A DNA stretch of 64,000 bases from Frankia nepalensis (lineage in GTDB: Bacteria > Actinomycetota > Actinomycetes > Frankiales > Frankiaceae): assembly GCF_016786325.1 (NCBI RefSeq), contig NZ_JADWYU010000082.1, forward strand, positions 43,921 to 107,920, given 5' to 3'. The notes below the pieces were generated by a model. The model ran no database searches. It saw nothing but the letters and a program-made list of their open reading frames with translations, and was not told the origin of the DNA. This document shows, in pieces, positions 44,649 through 54,035 of this stretch. Within the stretch, counting starts at the first letter, position 1, and every line of letters starts with the position of its first letter. The translations under genes were made by a program, and so were the position numbers.

Positions 44649-45653
44649 ATGCCCGCCTCCGAGAGCACCGCGCTAGCGGTAACGGAGCCACCCAGCTCGC
44701 CGCCGGCGCCACCCGCCGCCGGAGCCGAGGCGACCGTCGCGCCGCGGACCGTCGCGCCACGGACCTCCGCCCCGGCCGTGGCCGTCGGCGCCGCCGACGC
44801 GCCGAGCGGAGCGCCGGCCGGCGCCGGGCCGTCGCGCCGCCGGCCGGAGATCGAGACGCTGCGCGCGGCGGGTGGCGGGCGCCGGCGCCGGCCGGTGCCC
44901 CGCTGGCTGCGCCGGGCCAGTGGCCCGGTGCTGCTGCTCGCGCTCTGGCAGCTCGGGTCCAGCACCGGGTTCATCTCGGCGCAGACGCTCACCTCGCCGG
45001 CGACCGTGGTGACGACCGCCTGGGACATGATCAAGGACGGTTCGCTGGTCGACGGCCTGCTGGTCTCGCTGCGCAGGGTGGCCTACGGGCTGCTGTTCGG
45101 CGGGATCGCCGGCCTGGTGCTGGCCGTCATCTCCGGGCTGTTCCGGGCGGGCGAGGACCTGGTCGACGCCCCGATGCAGATGCTGCGCACGCTGCCGTTC
45201 CTCGGCCTGATCCCGCTGCTGATCATCTGGTTCGGCATCGGGGAGACCAGCAAGATCGTCCTGGTGTCGCTCGGCGTCGCCTTCCCGATCTACCTCAACA
45301 CCTACGCGGCGATCCGCGACGTGGACGGCCGCCTGGTCGAGGCCGCCGGCACGCTCGGGCTGCGCCGGCTCGAGCTGGTCCGGCACGTGATCCTGCCCGG
45401 CGCGCTGCCCGGGATGCTCGTCGGCCTGCGCTACTCCCTCGGGGTCGCCTGGCTCGCGCTGGTGATCGCCGAACAGGTCAACGCGGACAAGGGCCTCGGC
45501 TACCTGATGATGAACGCCCGCGAGTTCCTGCAGACCGACGTGATCACCGTCTGCCTGATCGTCTACAGCCTGCTCGGGCTGGCCACCGACATGCTCGTCC
45601 GCCTGCTCGAGAAGGGGGCCCTGTCGTGGCGACGCGGCTTCTCCGGCCAGTGA
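44649..45653 (+). CDS. ssuC: Sulfonate ABC transporter permease
   Basis: A 334-residue permease of the SsuC/TauC type. The first about 75 residues are Ala/Pro-rich. Six spans follow, with SLRRVAYGLLFGGIAGLVLAVISGL and the EAAGTLGLRRLELVRHVILPGALPGMLVGLRYSLGVAW loop that docks the ATPase (EAA motif). VIAEQVNADKGLGYLMMNAREFLQTDVI is characteristic of sulfonate/taurine/nitrate permeases. It overlaps the ssuB gene and is the first structural gene after the leader peptide. Confidence 0.93.
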   Translation: MPASESTALAVTEPPSSPPAPPAAGAEATVAPRTVAPRTSAPAVAVGAADAPSGAPAGAGPSRRRPEIETLRAAGGGRRRRPVPRWLRRASGPVLLLALWQLGSSTGFISAQTLTSPATVVTTAWDMIKDGSLVDGLLVSLRRVAYGLLFGGIAGLVLAVISGLFRAGEDLVDAPMQMLRTLPFLGLIPLLIIWFGIGETSKIVLVSLGVAFPIYLNTYAAIRDVDGRLVEAAGTLGLRRLELVRHVILPGALPGMLVGLRYSLGVAWLALVIAEQVNADKGLGYLMMNAREFLQTDVITVCLIVYSLLGLATDMLVRLLEKGALSWRRGFSGQ

Positions 45654-46465
45654 CCGGGTCGGCGGACGGCGAGCCCCGGCTCTCCGGCGACCTCCAGCCC
45701 ACCGGCGACCTCCAGCTCACCGGGCCGGAGCGCGCGGTCGCGGTCACGGAGCACGAGTCCTCCGCCGCCGTCGAGGTGCGCGGCCTGCGCCGGGAGTTCG
45801 GCGGCCGCGCGGTGATCGACGGGCTGGACCTGACGGTCGCCCCGGGTGAGTTCGTCGCCCTGCTGGGCCGCAGCGGCTGCGGCAAGAGCACGCTGCTGCG
45901 CGTCCTCGCCGGGATCGACCTCGACGTGGCCGGCGCCGTGTCGGTGCCGCGCCGCCGCGCGGTCGCCTTCCAGGAGCCGCGGCTGCTGCCCTGGAAGCGC
46001 GTCTGGCGCAACGTCGCCCTCGGGCTGCGGGGCGAGGACGCCCGCGGCCGTGTCCTCGCCGCGCTCGACGAGGTCGGCCTCGACCACCGGGTGGACGCCT
46101 GGCCGCTCACCCTGTCGGGCGGGGAGGCGCAGCGCGCCGCGCTGGCCAGGGCCCTGGTCCGGGAGCCGGACCTGCTGCTGCTCGACGAGCCGTGCGCCTC
46201 GCTCGACGCGCTCACCCGGCTGCGCATGCAGGCCCTGATCGCGGACCTGTGGGAGCGGCACGCGCCGGCCGTCGTCCTCGTCACCCACGACGTCGACGAG
46301 GCGCTGGCGCTCGCGGACCGCGCGCTGGTCATGAGCGACGGCGTGATCAGCGAGGACGTCGCCATCCACGCCGCCCGCCCGCGCCGGCCGGCCGACCCCG
46401 AGATCCTCGCCCTGCGGGCCCACCTGCTGGAACTGCTCGGCGTCCCCACACCGGCCGCGTCCTGA
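45626..46465 (+). CDS. ssuB: Sulfonate ABC transporter ATP-binding protein
   Basis: A 279-residue ATPase. Walker A is GRSGCGKST, the Q-loop FQEPRLLPWKRVWRNV is diagnostic of the SsuB/TauB group, signature LSGGEAQRAALARAL, Walker B LLLLDEPCASLD, switch His in LVTHDVDEAL. The GTG at 45626 has GAAGGGGG upstream and overlaps the permease gene by 28 bp; a GTG at 45650 forming GTGA is the alternative. The first about 45 residues before the ATPase core are low complexity with a repeated SGDLQPTGDLQLTG. Confidence 0.92.
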   Translation: MATRLLRPVTGSADGEPRLSGDLQPTGDLQLTGPERAVAVTEHESSAAVEVRGLRREFGGRAVIDGLDLTVAPGEFVALLGRSGCGKSTLLRVLAGIDLDVAGAVSVPRRRAVAFQEPRLLPWKRVWRNVALGLRGEDARGRVLAALDEVGLDHRVDAWPLTLSGGEAQRAALARALVREPDLLLLDEPCASLDALTRLRMQALIADLWERHAPAVVLVTHDVDEALALADRALVMSDGVISEDVAIHAARPRRPADPEILALRAHLLELLGVPTPAAS

Positions 46466-46568
46466 TCCCCTCCGGGGGCATCCCGCCGCCCGATCGTCCG
46501 GGCCGGCCGACGGCCCGGACTCACTAGATCCGCCCAGATCTGCCGAAATAAACAAGGAGACAACGACA

Positions 46569-47606
46569 ATGTCCACCTTCGCCCGCCGCCTGCGGTGGGT
46601 AGCCCTTCCGGTGGCCGCCGCGGCCGCGCTGTTCGGCGTCGGTGCCTGCTCGTCCGGGGATGACGACGCGCCGGCCGCGGCCGCGCCGGCGGCGACCGCC
46701 GCCGTCGACCTGTCCGCCGTGACGCTCAAGGTCGGCGACCAGAAGGCGGGCATCCAGGCCGCGCTGGAGGCGTCCGGCCAGCTCAAGGACATCCCTTACA
46801 AGATCGAGTGGAGCCAGTTCGCGTCCGGCCCGCCGCTGCTCGAGGCGCTGACGGCGAAGGCGATCGACATCGGCGGCGTCGGCGAGACGCCGCCGATCTT
46901 CACCGCGGCCGCCGGCGTCAAGATCACTCTGGTGGGCGCGTACCAGGCGGAGGTGACCGGCTCCGCGATCGTCGTGCCGAAGGACTCGCCGATCAAGGCC
47001 CTGGGTGATCTGAAGGGCAAGAAGATCGCGGTGGCGAAGGGCTCGTCCGCGCACTACCACCTGCTCGCGGCGCTGACGAAGGCCGGCCTGACGTTCGACG
47101 ACATCGAGCCCGCCTACCTGCAGCCGCCGGACGCCCTGGCCGCCTTCGGCAACGGGAGCGTCGACGCCTGGGCGATCTGGGACCCGTACACGGCCGTGAC
47201 CGAGAAGCTCAACGGCGCCCAGATCCTGGTCGACGGCTCCGGCGGGCTGACCACCGGGCTCGCCTTCCAGGTGTCGCGGCCGGACGTCGTCGCCGACCCG
47301 GGCAAGGCGGCGGCGATCCGTGACCTGCTGATCCGTGTCGGCAAGGCCAGGCAGTGGGCGCTCGCCCACGCGGACACCTGGGCCGAGGCGTGGGGCAAGG
47401 AGGCCGGCGTGCCGGTCGAGATCGCCAAGATCTACGTCGACCGGGCCGACACGAGGGCCGTCGTGATCGACGACCCGCTGATCGCCCGCGTGCAGAAGGT
47501 GGCCGACGCATTCACCGACGCGAAGATCATCCCGGTCAAGGTCGACATCTCCAGCCTCGCGACCGACCAGTTCAACGACACCGTCGCGCTCGCCACGGCC
47601 GGCTGA
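46569..47606 (+). CDS. ssuA: Sulfonate ABC transporter substrate-binding lipoprotein
   Basis: A 345-residue periplasmic-type binding protein anchored by a lipobox (LFGVGACSSG). LKVGDQKAGIQAALEASGQLKDIPYKIEWSQFASGPPLLEALTAKAIDIGGVGETPPIFTAAAG matches SsuA/aliphatic sulfonate binding proteins, as do KKIAVAKGSSAHYHLLAALTKAGL and YLQPPDALAAFGNGSVDAWAIWDPY. AAGGAG precedes the ATG. It is 103 bp after ssuB. The order ssuC-ssuB-ssuA-ssuD differs from the E. coli order but keeps all parts. Confidence 0.93.
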   Translation: MSTFARRLRWVALPVAAAAALFGVGACSSGDDDAPAAAAPAATAAVDLSAVTLKVGDQKAGIQAALEASGQLKDIPYKIEWSQFASGPPLLEALTAKAIDIGGVGETPPIFTAAAGVKITLVGAYQAEVTGSAIVVPKDSPIKALGDLKGKKIAVAKGSSAHYHLLAALTKAGLTFDDIEPAYLQPPDALAAFGNGSVDAWAIWDPYTAVTEKLNGAQILVDGSGGLTTGLAFQVSRPDVVADPGKAAAIRDLLIRVGKARQWALAHADTWAEAWGKEAGVPVEIAKIYVDRADTRAVVIDDPLIARVQKVADAFTDAKIIPVKVDISSLATDQFNDTVALATAG

Positions 47607-47759
47607 CCGGCTCCCCCCTGGCTCCGGCGGCTCATGCTGGCCGCGGGAGCCAGGGCCCCGTCGTCGCGCCGTCCCGCCCGCCGCGGCGCGCCCGATCTCT
47701 CGTCCCGGCCCTGGCCGGCCCGCTGACCGGTCCGGCCCACCCGTAGGAGCCGATCCCTC

Positions 47760-48944
47760 ATGCCCATCCACCCGCACTGGTTCCTGCCCACCTCCGGCGA
47801 CAGCCGCAACCTCGACGCCGCCACCCTGACGCACGAGGCGAACCGGACGTCCCGGACGGCGGGCATCCGCCCGCCGGATCTCGACTACCTGGCCGAGATC
47901 GCCAAGGCGGCCGACCGGCTCGGTTACGAGGCCGTGCTCACCCCCACCGGCACCTGGTGCGAGGACGCCTGGCTGACCACCGCCGCGCTGCTGCGGGAGA
48001 CGAAGCGGCTGAAGTTCCTGGTCGCGTTCCGGCCGGGGCTGGTCACCCCGACGCTGGCCGCCCAGATGGCGGCGACCTACCAGCGGCTGTCCGGGGGCCG
48101 GCTGCTGCTGAACGTGGTCACCGGTGGGGAGACCGAGGAGCAGCGCAGGTTCGGCGACTGGCTGGACAAGGACACCCGGTACGCGCGCACGGCCGAGTTC
48201 CTGCAGATCGTGCGCGGCGCCTGGGGCGACGAGCCGTTCGACTTCTCCGGGGAGCACTACCAGGTCGTCGGCGCCACCACCCGCAGGCCGTTCACGCCGC
48301 CGGAGATCTTCTTCGGGGGCGCGTCGCCGGCCGCCGAGCGGGTCGCCGCCCGGCACGCCGATGTCTACCTGCTCTGGGGCGAGACACCGGCCCAGGTGAC
48401 CGAGCGCCTCGACCGGATGCGCGGGCTCGCGGCGCAGGCCGGCCGCGAGTTGCGGTTCGGCTACCGGGTGCACGTCATCACCAGGGACACGTCCGAGGCC
48501 GCCTGGGCGGTGGCCGACGACCTGCTCGCGGGCCTCGACCCCGCCACGATCAGGCTGGCGCACTCGCTGCTGTCCCAGGCCGAGTCGGTCGGCCAGCAGC
48601 GGATGACCGCGCTGCACGGCGGCGGCACCGACGACCTGGTGATCGCGCCGAACCTGTGGGCCGGCTTCGGCCTGGTGCGGCCCGGCGCGGGCACGGCGCT
48701 GGTCGGCAGCCACAGCGAGGTCGCCGACCGGCTCGAGGAACTGCACGCGCTCGGCGTCGACCACTTCATCCTCTCCGGCCACCCGCACCTGGAGGAGGCC
48801 TACTGGTTCGCCGAGGGAGTGCTGCCCCTGCTGCGCCAGCGCGGCCTGCTCGCGGGCGCCGAGGGCGCCGCGGCGAGCGGGCCGGCCAGCGCGGCCACGG
48901 CCGCCGCCGCGGCCCGCCGGGCGGTGCACGCCGGCGCCTCCTGA
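47760..48944 (+). CDS. ssuD: FMNH2-dependent alkanesulfonate monooxygenase
   Basis: A 394-residue luciferase-like monooxygenase that cleaves the C-S bond of alkanesulfonates, giving sulfite and an aldehyde. The start HPHWFLPTSGDSRNL, TPTGTWCEDAW, FLVAFRPGLVTPTLAAQMAATYQRLSGGRLLLNVVTGG, the WGETPAQV loop, and VGQQRMTALHGGGTDDLVIAPNLWAGFGLVRPGAGTALVG closely follow E. coli SsuD, including the active-site Cys/Arg/His region. The last 30 residues are an Ala-rich extension. It needs FMNH2, probably from the flavin reductase at 41646. Confidence 0.95.
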   Translation: MPIHPHWFLPTSGDSRNLDAATLTHEANRTSRTAGIRPPDLDYLAEIAKAADRLGYEAVLTPTGTWCEDAWLTTAALLRETKRLKFLVAFRPGLVTPTLAAQMAATYQRLSGGRLLLNVVTGGETEEQRRFGDWLDKDTRYARTAEFLQIVRGAWGDEPFDFSGEHYQVVGATTRRPFTPPEIFFGGASPAAERVAARHADVYLLWGETPAQVTERLDRMRGLAAQAGRELRFGYRVHVITRDTSEAAWAVADDLLAGLDPATIRLAHSLLSQAESVGQQRMTALHGGGTDDLVIAPNLWAGFGLVRPGAGTALVGSHSEVADRLEELHALGVDHFILSGHPHLEEAYWFAEGVLPLLRQRGLLAGAEGAAASGPASAATAAAAARRAVHAGAS

Positions 48945-49101
48945 CCGCCGGAACGGGCTTCCCGCCGGGCGACGGGCGCCCGTCGCCCGGCTGGGCCGGC
49001 GTCCCGGCCCGCGCGCGAACCCGTCGAAGGCCTCCTGGAGACCCGAAGCCCGCATCTCAACCGTGATCCGCCCCCACCGCCTGCCGTGAAGGAGCCTGAC
49101 C

Positions 49102-50067
49102 ATGACCGTCGACACCGCGCCGACGCCCGCGTCGACAGCCGTAGCGCTCGACGTGGAGCCGCTGACCATCCGGATCGGCGCCGAGATCCGCGGGGTCCGC
49201 CTCGACGGCGACCTGGACGCCGCGACCGTGGCCGCCATCCGGGCCGCCCTGCTGCGCCACCGGGTGGTGTTCTTCCGTGGCCAGGGGCACCTGACCCCCG
49301 ACATCCAGATCGCGTTCGCCCGCCTGTTCGGCGAGCTGACCCTGGCCCACCCGACGCAGTCCTCGCTCGAGGGGTACCCGCTGGTCCACGAGCTGGACGC
49401 GTCGAAGGGCGGCCGGGCCGGCGCCTGGCACACCGACGTCACGTTCACCGACCGCCCGCCGGCGATCTCCATCCTGCGGGCCGTCGAGATCCCGCCGGTC
49501 GGTGGCGACACCATCTGGTCGAACACCGTCTCGTCCTACTGGGACCTGCCCGACCAGCTGCGCGACGCGGCCGACAGGCTGCGCGTGTTCCACACCAACC
49601 AGCACGACTACGGCCTGCGCGCCCAGGACCTCGAGGGCCTGCCGGAGGTGTTCAAGGAGCGGTTCTTCGAGTTCCGCTCGAAGGAGTTCGAGGTCGAGCA
49701 CCCGGTGGTGCGCGTCCACCCGGAGACGGGGGAGCCGTCGCTGCTGCTCGGCGGGTTCGTCAAGCAGCTGACCGGGGTGAACCAGGCCCAGTCGTTCGAC
49801 CTGCTGCGCGCCTTCGCGGAGGTCGTCGCCAAGCCGGAGAACACCGTCCGCTGGAAGTGGCGGACCGGGGACGTCGCGATCTGGGACAACCGTGCCACCC
49901 AGCACTACGCGATCAACGACTACGCGGACAGCCCGCGGATCGTGCACCGGGTGACGGTCGCCGGCACGACTGATCTCGACTCACCTCCGGGACGAGCGGC
50001 GGCGCCAGTCTCGGCTCGCCGCAAACCCTCCCTGCCACCGCTTGACAGCCCCACACGCGGATTCTGA
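49102..50067 (+). CDS. tauD: TauD/TfdA family 2-oxoglutarate dioxygenase
   Basis: A 321-residue Fe(II)/2-oxoglutarate oxygenase. The iron triad is His110 and Asp112 (AWHTDVTF) with His268 (ATQHYAIND); Arg283 (RIVHRVTV) would bind 2-oxoglutarate. RHRVVFFRGQGHLTPD and the GDTIWSNTVSSYWDLP segment are standard for TauD. It would release sulfite from taurine or another sulfonate, complementing SsuD. AAGGAG lies eight bases before the ATG. The C-terminal 35 residues are an extra Pro/Arg-rich tail. Its stop forms one arm of a palindrome with the stop of the next, convergent gene. Confidence 0.93.
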   Translation: MTVDTAPTPASTAVALDVEPLTIRIGAEIRGVRLDGDLDAATVAAIRAALLRHRVVFFRGQGHLTPDIQIAFARLFGELTLAHPTQSSLEGYPLVHELDASKGGRAGAWHTDVTFTDRPPAISILRAVEIPPVGGDTIWSNTVSSYWDLPDQLRDAADRLRVFHTNQHDYGLRAQDLEGLPEVFKERFFEFRSKEFEVEHPVVRVHPETGEPSLLLGGFVKQLTGVNQAQSFDLLRAFAEVVAKPENTVRWKWRTGDVAIWDNRATQHYAINDYADSPRIVHRVTVAGTTDLDSPPGRAAAPVSARRKPSLPPLDSPTRGF

Positions 50068-50082
50068 CCCACGTCCGGGTCA
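50065..50082. terminator. Palindrome joining two convergent stop codons
   Basis: TGACCC at 50065 pairs with GGGTCA at 50077-50082. The first three bases are the tauD stop and the last three are the stop of the minus-strand ATPase gene. Confidence 0.5.
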
Positions 50083-53000
50083 GGCCGGACTCCACAACGG
50101 GGCGACGGCCTCGTCGTCGAGGTCGTCCTCGGCGTCGCGGAAGACGGTGCCGTCGGGGTCGCGCAGGGCGGCGGCCAGCGCGTGCCGGCGGTGCCAGGTG
50201 CCGGACCGCCAGGCCAGCGCGCGCGCGAGCGCGTCGACGCCGGCCTCGGAGTCGACGTGGACCTCGCCGCCGATGCCGCCGACGACCCGCCAGGGGGCAC
50301 GCGTCGGCTGGCCGGCCAGGTCGGCGACGACCAGCCGGGCGTGCTCGGTGAACAGCGTGCCGTCCGGCGCCGTCCGCTCGGCCGTGTTGTACGGGCCATC
50401 CAGGACCGGGCAGTCGGCGGTCGTGGACGCCAACGGGACGCCGAGGACGTGGCCGACCTCGGCCGCCCGGTCGAGCGGCACCCGCAGCGGGGCCGCGTCG
50501 GCCAGCAGGACGAGCAGGTCCGGGGCGTCGAGGACCACGGCGTCGCCGGTGGGCACGACCCCGAGGGGGGTGCGTACCGTCAGCGGCGGGTCCAGCCGGC
50601 CGTCCGCGAGCGCGCCGCCGGGCAGGCCGTCGGGGCCGGAGGCCAGCCGGGTCGCGGCCGTCACGGCGGCGACGTAGAGCGCGCGGGCCGACGGCCAGGG
50701 GACGTCCCGCTCGGCGTCGCCGAGCCGGTCGAGCAGGTCGAGCACACCGGCGACGTCGCCGAGCACGTCGTCGAGGGTGAGCCGGCAGCCGAGCGCCCGC
50801 AGCAGCTCGGCGTCCACCCCGGCGACCGGCGCGGCGGGGGCGAACAGCCCGGCGAGCAGCGGGTCGGCGCCCGGCAGGCGCAGCTCCGGCGGCGGCAGCC
50901 GGACCACCCGGCCGTCGTCGTCGCGGGCCAGGCCGTCGTCGGTGTCCGCCGCCTCGGTGTCCTCGGTGTCCTGGTCACGGCTCGAGACCGGCAGCAGCGC
51001 GTGCCGGGCCAGCCACCAGCGGGTGTAGGACGGCTCCGCGCCGAGCACCACCTCGCGCAGCGCCGGCCGGGCCAGCTCGCCGAGCGCCTCCGGCCAGGCG
51101 GCCGGGTCGACGAGCTCCAGGTCGCGCACGGCGGCGAAGCTGCCGAGCACCACCGGGGCGCCGCCGCGGCCCCCGGCGAGCGTCGCCGCGGCCCGCGCGG
51201 CGGCGAGCGCCGGCGACTCGACGGCCTCCTCCACCCAGGTGTCGCTGTCGTCGAGGTCGAGAAGGACCGGCTCGTCGGGGTCGAGCGTCACGTCACGCGC
51301 GGCCAGCACGCCGAACGTGCGCAGGACGCCGACGGCCTCCAGGACCTCCGTCGGCCACGCGTCGGTGATGTGGCGGGCCAGCGTGGCGAACGGCGCGTCG
51401 TCGGCGACCAGCCGGTCCAGCGGCCCGCCCGCGATCAGCAGCTCGGACGCCGGGACGAACTCGCCCTCGACGTCCGGCAGCAGCAGCTCGCCCAGCCAGT
51501 CCGGTCCACCGGCCGTCTCTGGCGCGTCGAGCCCGGCGTCGCGGACCAGCGCGAGCACCGCCGTGGCCAGCGCCCGCAGCTCCTCCGGGTCGTCGTCGGG
51601 ATCGGAGTCGACGACCGCCTCGTGCACGGCCGGGTCGCGTAGCACGCCCGCCGGCGTGCCCTCCACGGCGCCCAGGGTGCGCAGCGCGTCCCGCGCGCCG
51701 CCGAGGCAGGCGTCCGGGTGCACGACGCGCAGCGGCAGGCCGGAGGCGGCGAGCGCCACCACGTCGAGCCCGTCGGTGGGCAGCAGCACCCCGCGTGGCC
51801 CGGTGACCATCCGGACCCGCAGCGCGGCGCCGTCCCCGTCGTCCCCGCCATCTCCGGCGGCCTCGCCGGTCAGCGGGGCGTCGAGCGCGTCAACGCTGTC
51901 CAGCGACTCCGGGCCGGCGATGACGGCCACGGGCACCGGCAGCGCGCCCAGCGCGTCCCGGTCCGGGGCCGTGATCAGGGCCGAGTACAGCGCGGACCAC
52001 CAGCGCGGCGGCCGGCGTGCCCCGGCGAGCGCCTCCACCAGGCCGGCGCTGTCGAGCCGGCGCACGCCGAGCGCGTCCAGCGCCCGCCGCCAGTGCCGGG
52101 CCGCGTAGCGCGCCGGCAGCAGCCCGTCGACCACACCCGCGACCACACCCTCGGTGGCGTCGTCGGCGGCCAGGCCGTCGTCGCCGAGGCCGCCCGCGTC
52201 GAACTCGACGTCGACGAGGTCCGGGCTGGAGGCGACGCCGTGGTCCGTGGGGGCGCCGGCGCCGACCGGGCGCGGGCCGGCGAGCAGGGCGGTCACGGCG
52301 TCGGTGGCCGGGCCGAGGTCGCAGACGACGCATTCCCGGCCGAGCCGGCCGCCCGGCATCATCCCTGCCTCGGGCAGCATCCGCCCGAGCCCGTCGCGCA
52401 GCCGGCCGTCCACCGGCCCGGCCGGCAGACCGGCCGGCACCAGCTCCAGCGCCGCCAGCGGGTCCGGCACGACGAGCGGGTCCGCTCCCGCCGGCGCCCG
52501 GCCATCGCCGGCGCGCGCCGCGGGGCCCGCGGCCGTGAGCGCCGCGAAGAGGCCCTCGTCGCCCGGCTCCTGGAGCGACGAGGGGGCGGCGTCGTCGACG
52601 GCGGGGCCCGAGGTGCCCACATGGACGGCGAGGGCGGCCACGGCCTCGGCCAGCCGGTCGGTCAGCCAGTCGCGCAGCGGGCCGGCGACCGTGTGCCGCC
52701 GCGACGGCTCCAGCGGCAGCTCGACGCTGAGCAGCGCCGGCAGCGACAGCGCCTCGTCGGTGGGCTGCGGTGCCCGGACCACCTTGGGCACACCCGCGGG
52801 CCAGCCGCCGTCGCGGACCATGGCGCGGGCCGCGTAGCCGGTCCTGGCTCGCTCCTCGACCGGCCGGTCCGCGAGCAGCGCGGCCGGGATCGTGCCGCGC
52901 CGTACGCAGCCCCGCCAGCGCTCCCCGTCGAGCAGCGCGATCTCCAGGGCCGCCGGCGAGGCCGCCGCCCCGTCCCCGGCGGCCGGCTCGCCGGTGAGCT

Positions 53001-53898
53001 CCGGGCCAGCCGAGGGCACGGCCGGCTCACCGGCCGCGCGGGCCTCGTCATGGCCGCGCGGCCCGGCGGCGGTGACCTCCCAGCGGCAGGCGTGCGAGCG
53101 GACCTCGCCGTCGATGTCGAGCCTGACCTCGGCCAGCCCCGGCAGGACGAGCATGAGCGTCGGGTCGAAGGCCGCGAGCAGCTCGCGGGTGGTGGCGACG
53201 GCGTCGGGGTCGCGCAGCGGCAGCCGTACGACCGTGTCGTAGCCCTCCGGCGGAGCCGGGTAGCCATCCGGCCCGTTCGGCACGGCGAACGGCAGCCGCA
53301 GCACCGGAGCGGCGCCGTGCCGCCGGGTGAGCTCGGCGCGCAGCCCGGCCGCGCCGATGTCGTGGACGGCGGACGCCGTCCACTCCTTCGACCAGCGCAC
53401 GCCACGCGATGACGTCGCCGAGGACGGGTCGCGGGAGACGATCGACGGGTCGTCGCTGACGGCGAGCACGGAGGCGAACCCGGCGCCGAACCGGCCGACC
53501 GCGGTGACGTCCCGCTTCGCCGACGCGCGCAGCGTGGACAGCGCCTCCACGCCGGCGGCGGTCAGCGGCGCGCCGGTGTTCGCGACCTCCAGCAGGTCGC
53601 CGGCCAGCCGCAGGTGCACCCGGCCGGCGACCCCGGCCGCGGCGGCGGCGTCGACCGCGTTCTGCAGCAGCTCGACGACCAGACGGTCGCGGTAGGCGCC
53701 GAGCGCGGCGTCCTCCTCGGCGTTGGCGTCCTCCCGGAACCGGGCCGGCGACGCGGCCCACGCGTCGAGCACCCGCCCTCGGATCGCCGCCGTCCCGAAG
53801 GGGTCGGCGAGATCCGCGCCCATGGGGCCGGCGGTCTCCGGAGCACCGGTGCCGGGGAACCCCGCGCCACCCGTCGCGTCGAGATGCGTCGCTTCCAC
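50080..53898 (-). CDS. Large Hsp90/sacsin-like GHKL ATPase
   Basis: A protein of about 1272 residues. Residues about 40-260 form a GHKL ATP-binding domain related to Hsp90 and sacsin: FREDANAEEDAALGAYRDRLVVELLQNAVDAAAAAGV contains the N-box Glu/Asn, and GRFGAGFASVLAVSDDPSIVSRD is the ATP lid glycine region. The remaining 1000 residues are Leu/Ala/Asp/Pro-rich, without membrane spans, with repeated VPLARLGD-like helical segments typical of this actinobacterial family. Role is unknown; chaperone-like activity is inference. Start is uncertain: GTG 53898 or ATG 53823. Convergent with tauD, divergent from the SCP2-like gene. Confidence 0.8.
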   Translation of the reverse strand: MEATHLDATGGAGFPGTGAPETAGPMGADLADPFGTAAIRGRVLDAWAASPARFREDANAEEDAALGAYRDRLVVELLQNAVDAAAAAGVAGRVHLRLAGDLLEVANTGAPLTAAGVEALSTLRASAKRDVTAVGRFGAGFASVLAVSDDPSIVSRDPSSATSSRGVRWSKEWTASAVHDIGAAGLRAELTRRHGAAPVLRLPFAVPNGPDGYPAPPEGYDTVVRLPLRDPDAVATTRELLAAFDPTLMLVLPGLAEVRLDIDGEVRSHACRWEVTAAGPRGHDEARAAGEPAVPSAGPELTGEPAAGDGAAASPAALEIALLDGERWRGCVRRGTIPAALLADRPVEERARTGYAARAMVRDGGWPAGVPKVVRAPQPTDEALSLPALLSVELPLEPSRRHTVAGPLRDWLTDRLAEAVAALAVHVGTSGPAVDDAAPSSLQEPGDEGLFAALTAAGPAARAGDGRAPAGADPLVVPDPLAALELVPAGLPAGPVDGRLRDGLGRMLPEAGMMPGGRLGRECVVCDLGPATDAVTALLAGPRPVGAGAPTDHGVASSPDLVDVEFDAGGLGDDGLAADDATEGVVAGVVDGLLPARYAARHWRRALDALGVRRLDSAGLVEALAGARRPPRWWSALYSALITAPDRDALGALPVPVAVIAGPESLDSVDALDAPLTGEAAGDGGDDGDGAALRVRMVTGPRGVLLPTDGLDVVALAASGLPLRVVHPDACLGGARDALRTLGAVEGTPAGVLRDPAVHEAVVDSDPDDDPEELRALATAVLALVRDAGLDAPETAGGPDWLGELLLPDVEGEFVPASELLIAGGPLDRLVADDAPFATLARHITDAWPTEVLEAVGVLRTFGVLAARDVTLDPDEPVLLDLDDSDTWVEEAVESPALAAARAAATLAGGRGGAPVVLGSFAAVRDLELVDPAAWPEALGELARPALREVVLGAEPSYTRWWLARHALLPVSSRDQDTEDTEAADTDDGLARDDDGRVVRLPPPELRLPGADPLLAGLFAPAAPVAGVDAELLRALGCRLTLDDVLGDVAGVLDLLDRLGDAERDVPWPSARALYVAAVTAATRLASGPDGLPGGALADGRLDPPLTVRTPLGVVPTGDAVVLDAPDLLVLLADAAPLRVPLDRAAEVGHVLGVPLASTTADCPVLDGPYNTAERTAPDGTLFTEHARLVVADLAGQPTRAPWRVVGGIGGEVHVDSEAGVDALARALAWRSGTWHRRHALAAALRDPDGTVFRDAEDDLDDEAVAPLWSPA

Positions 53899-54035
53899 GC
53901 TCTCTATCTTGGCCACTCCCCGATGCGGCCGGCAGGCTGGCATGGGCGACGTGCCGGGGTTCGCCTGTCCGTGCCCGGCCGGCCGGCGCCGGGCCGGGGG
54001 GCGGGGCGGCGACCCGGTCACGGCAGGATGGACCG

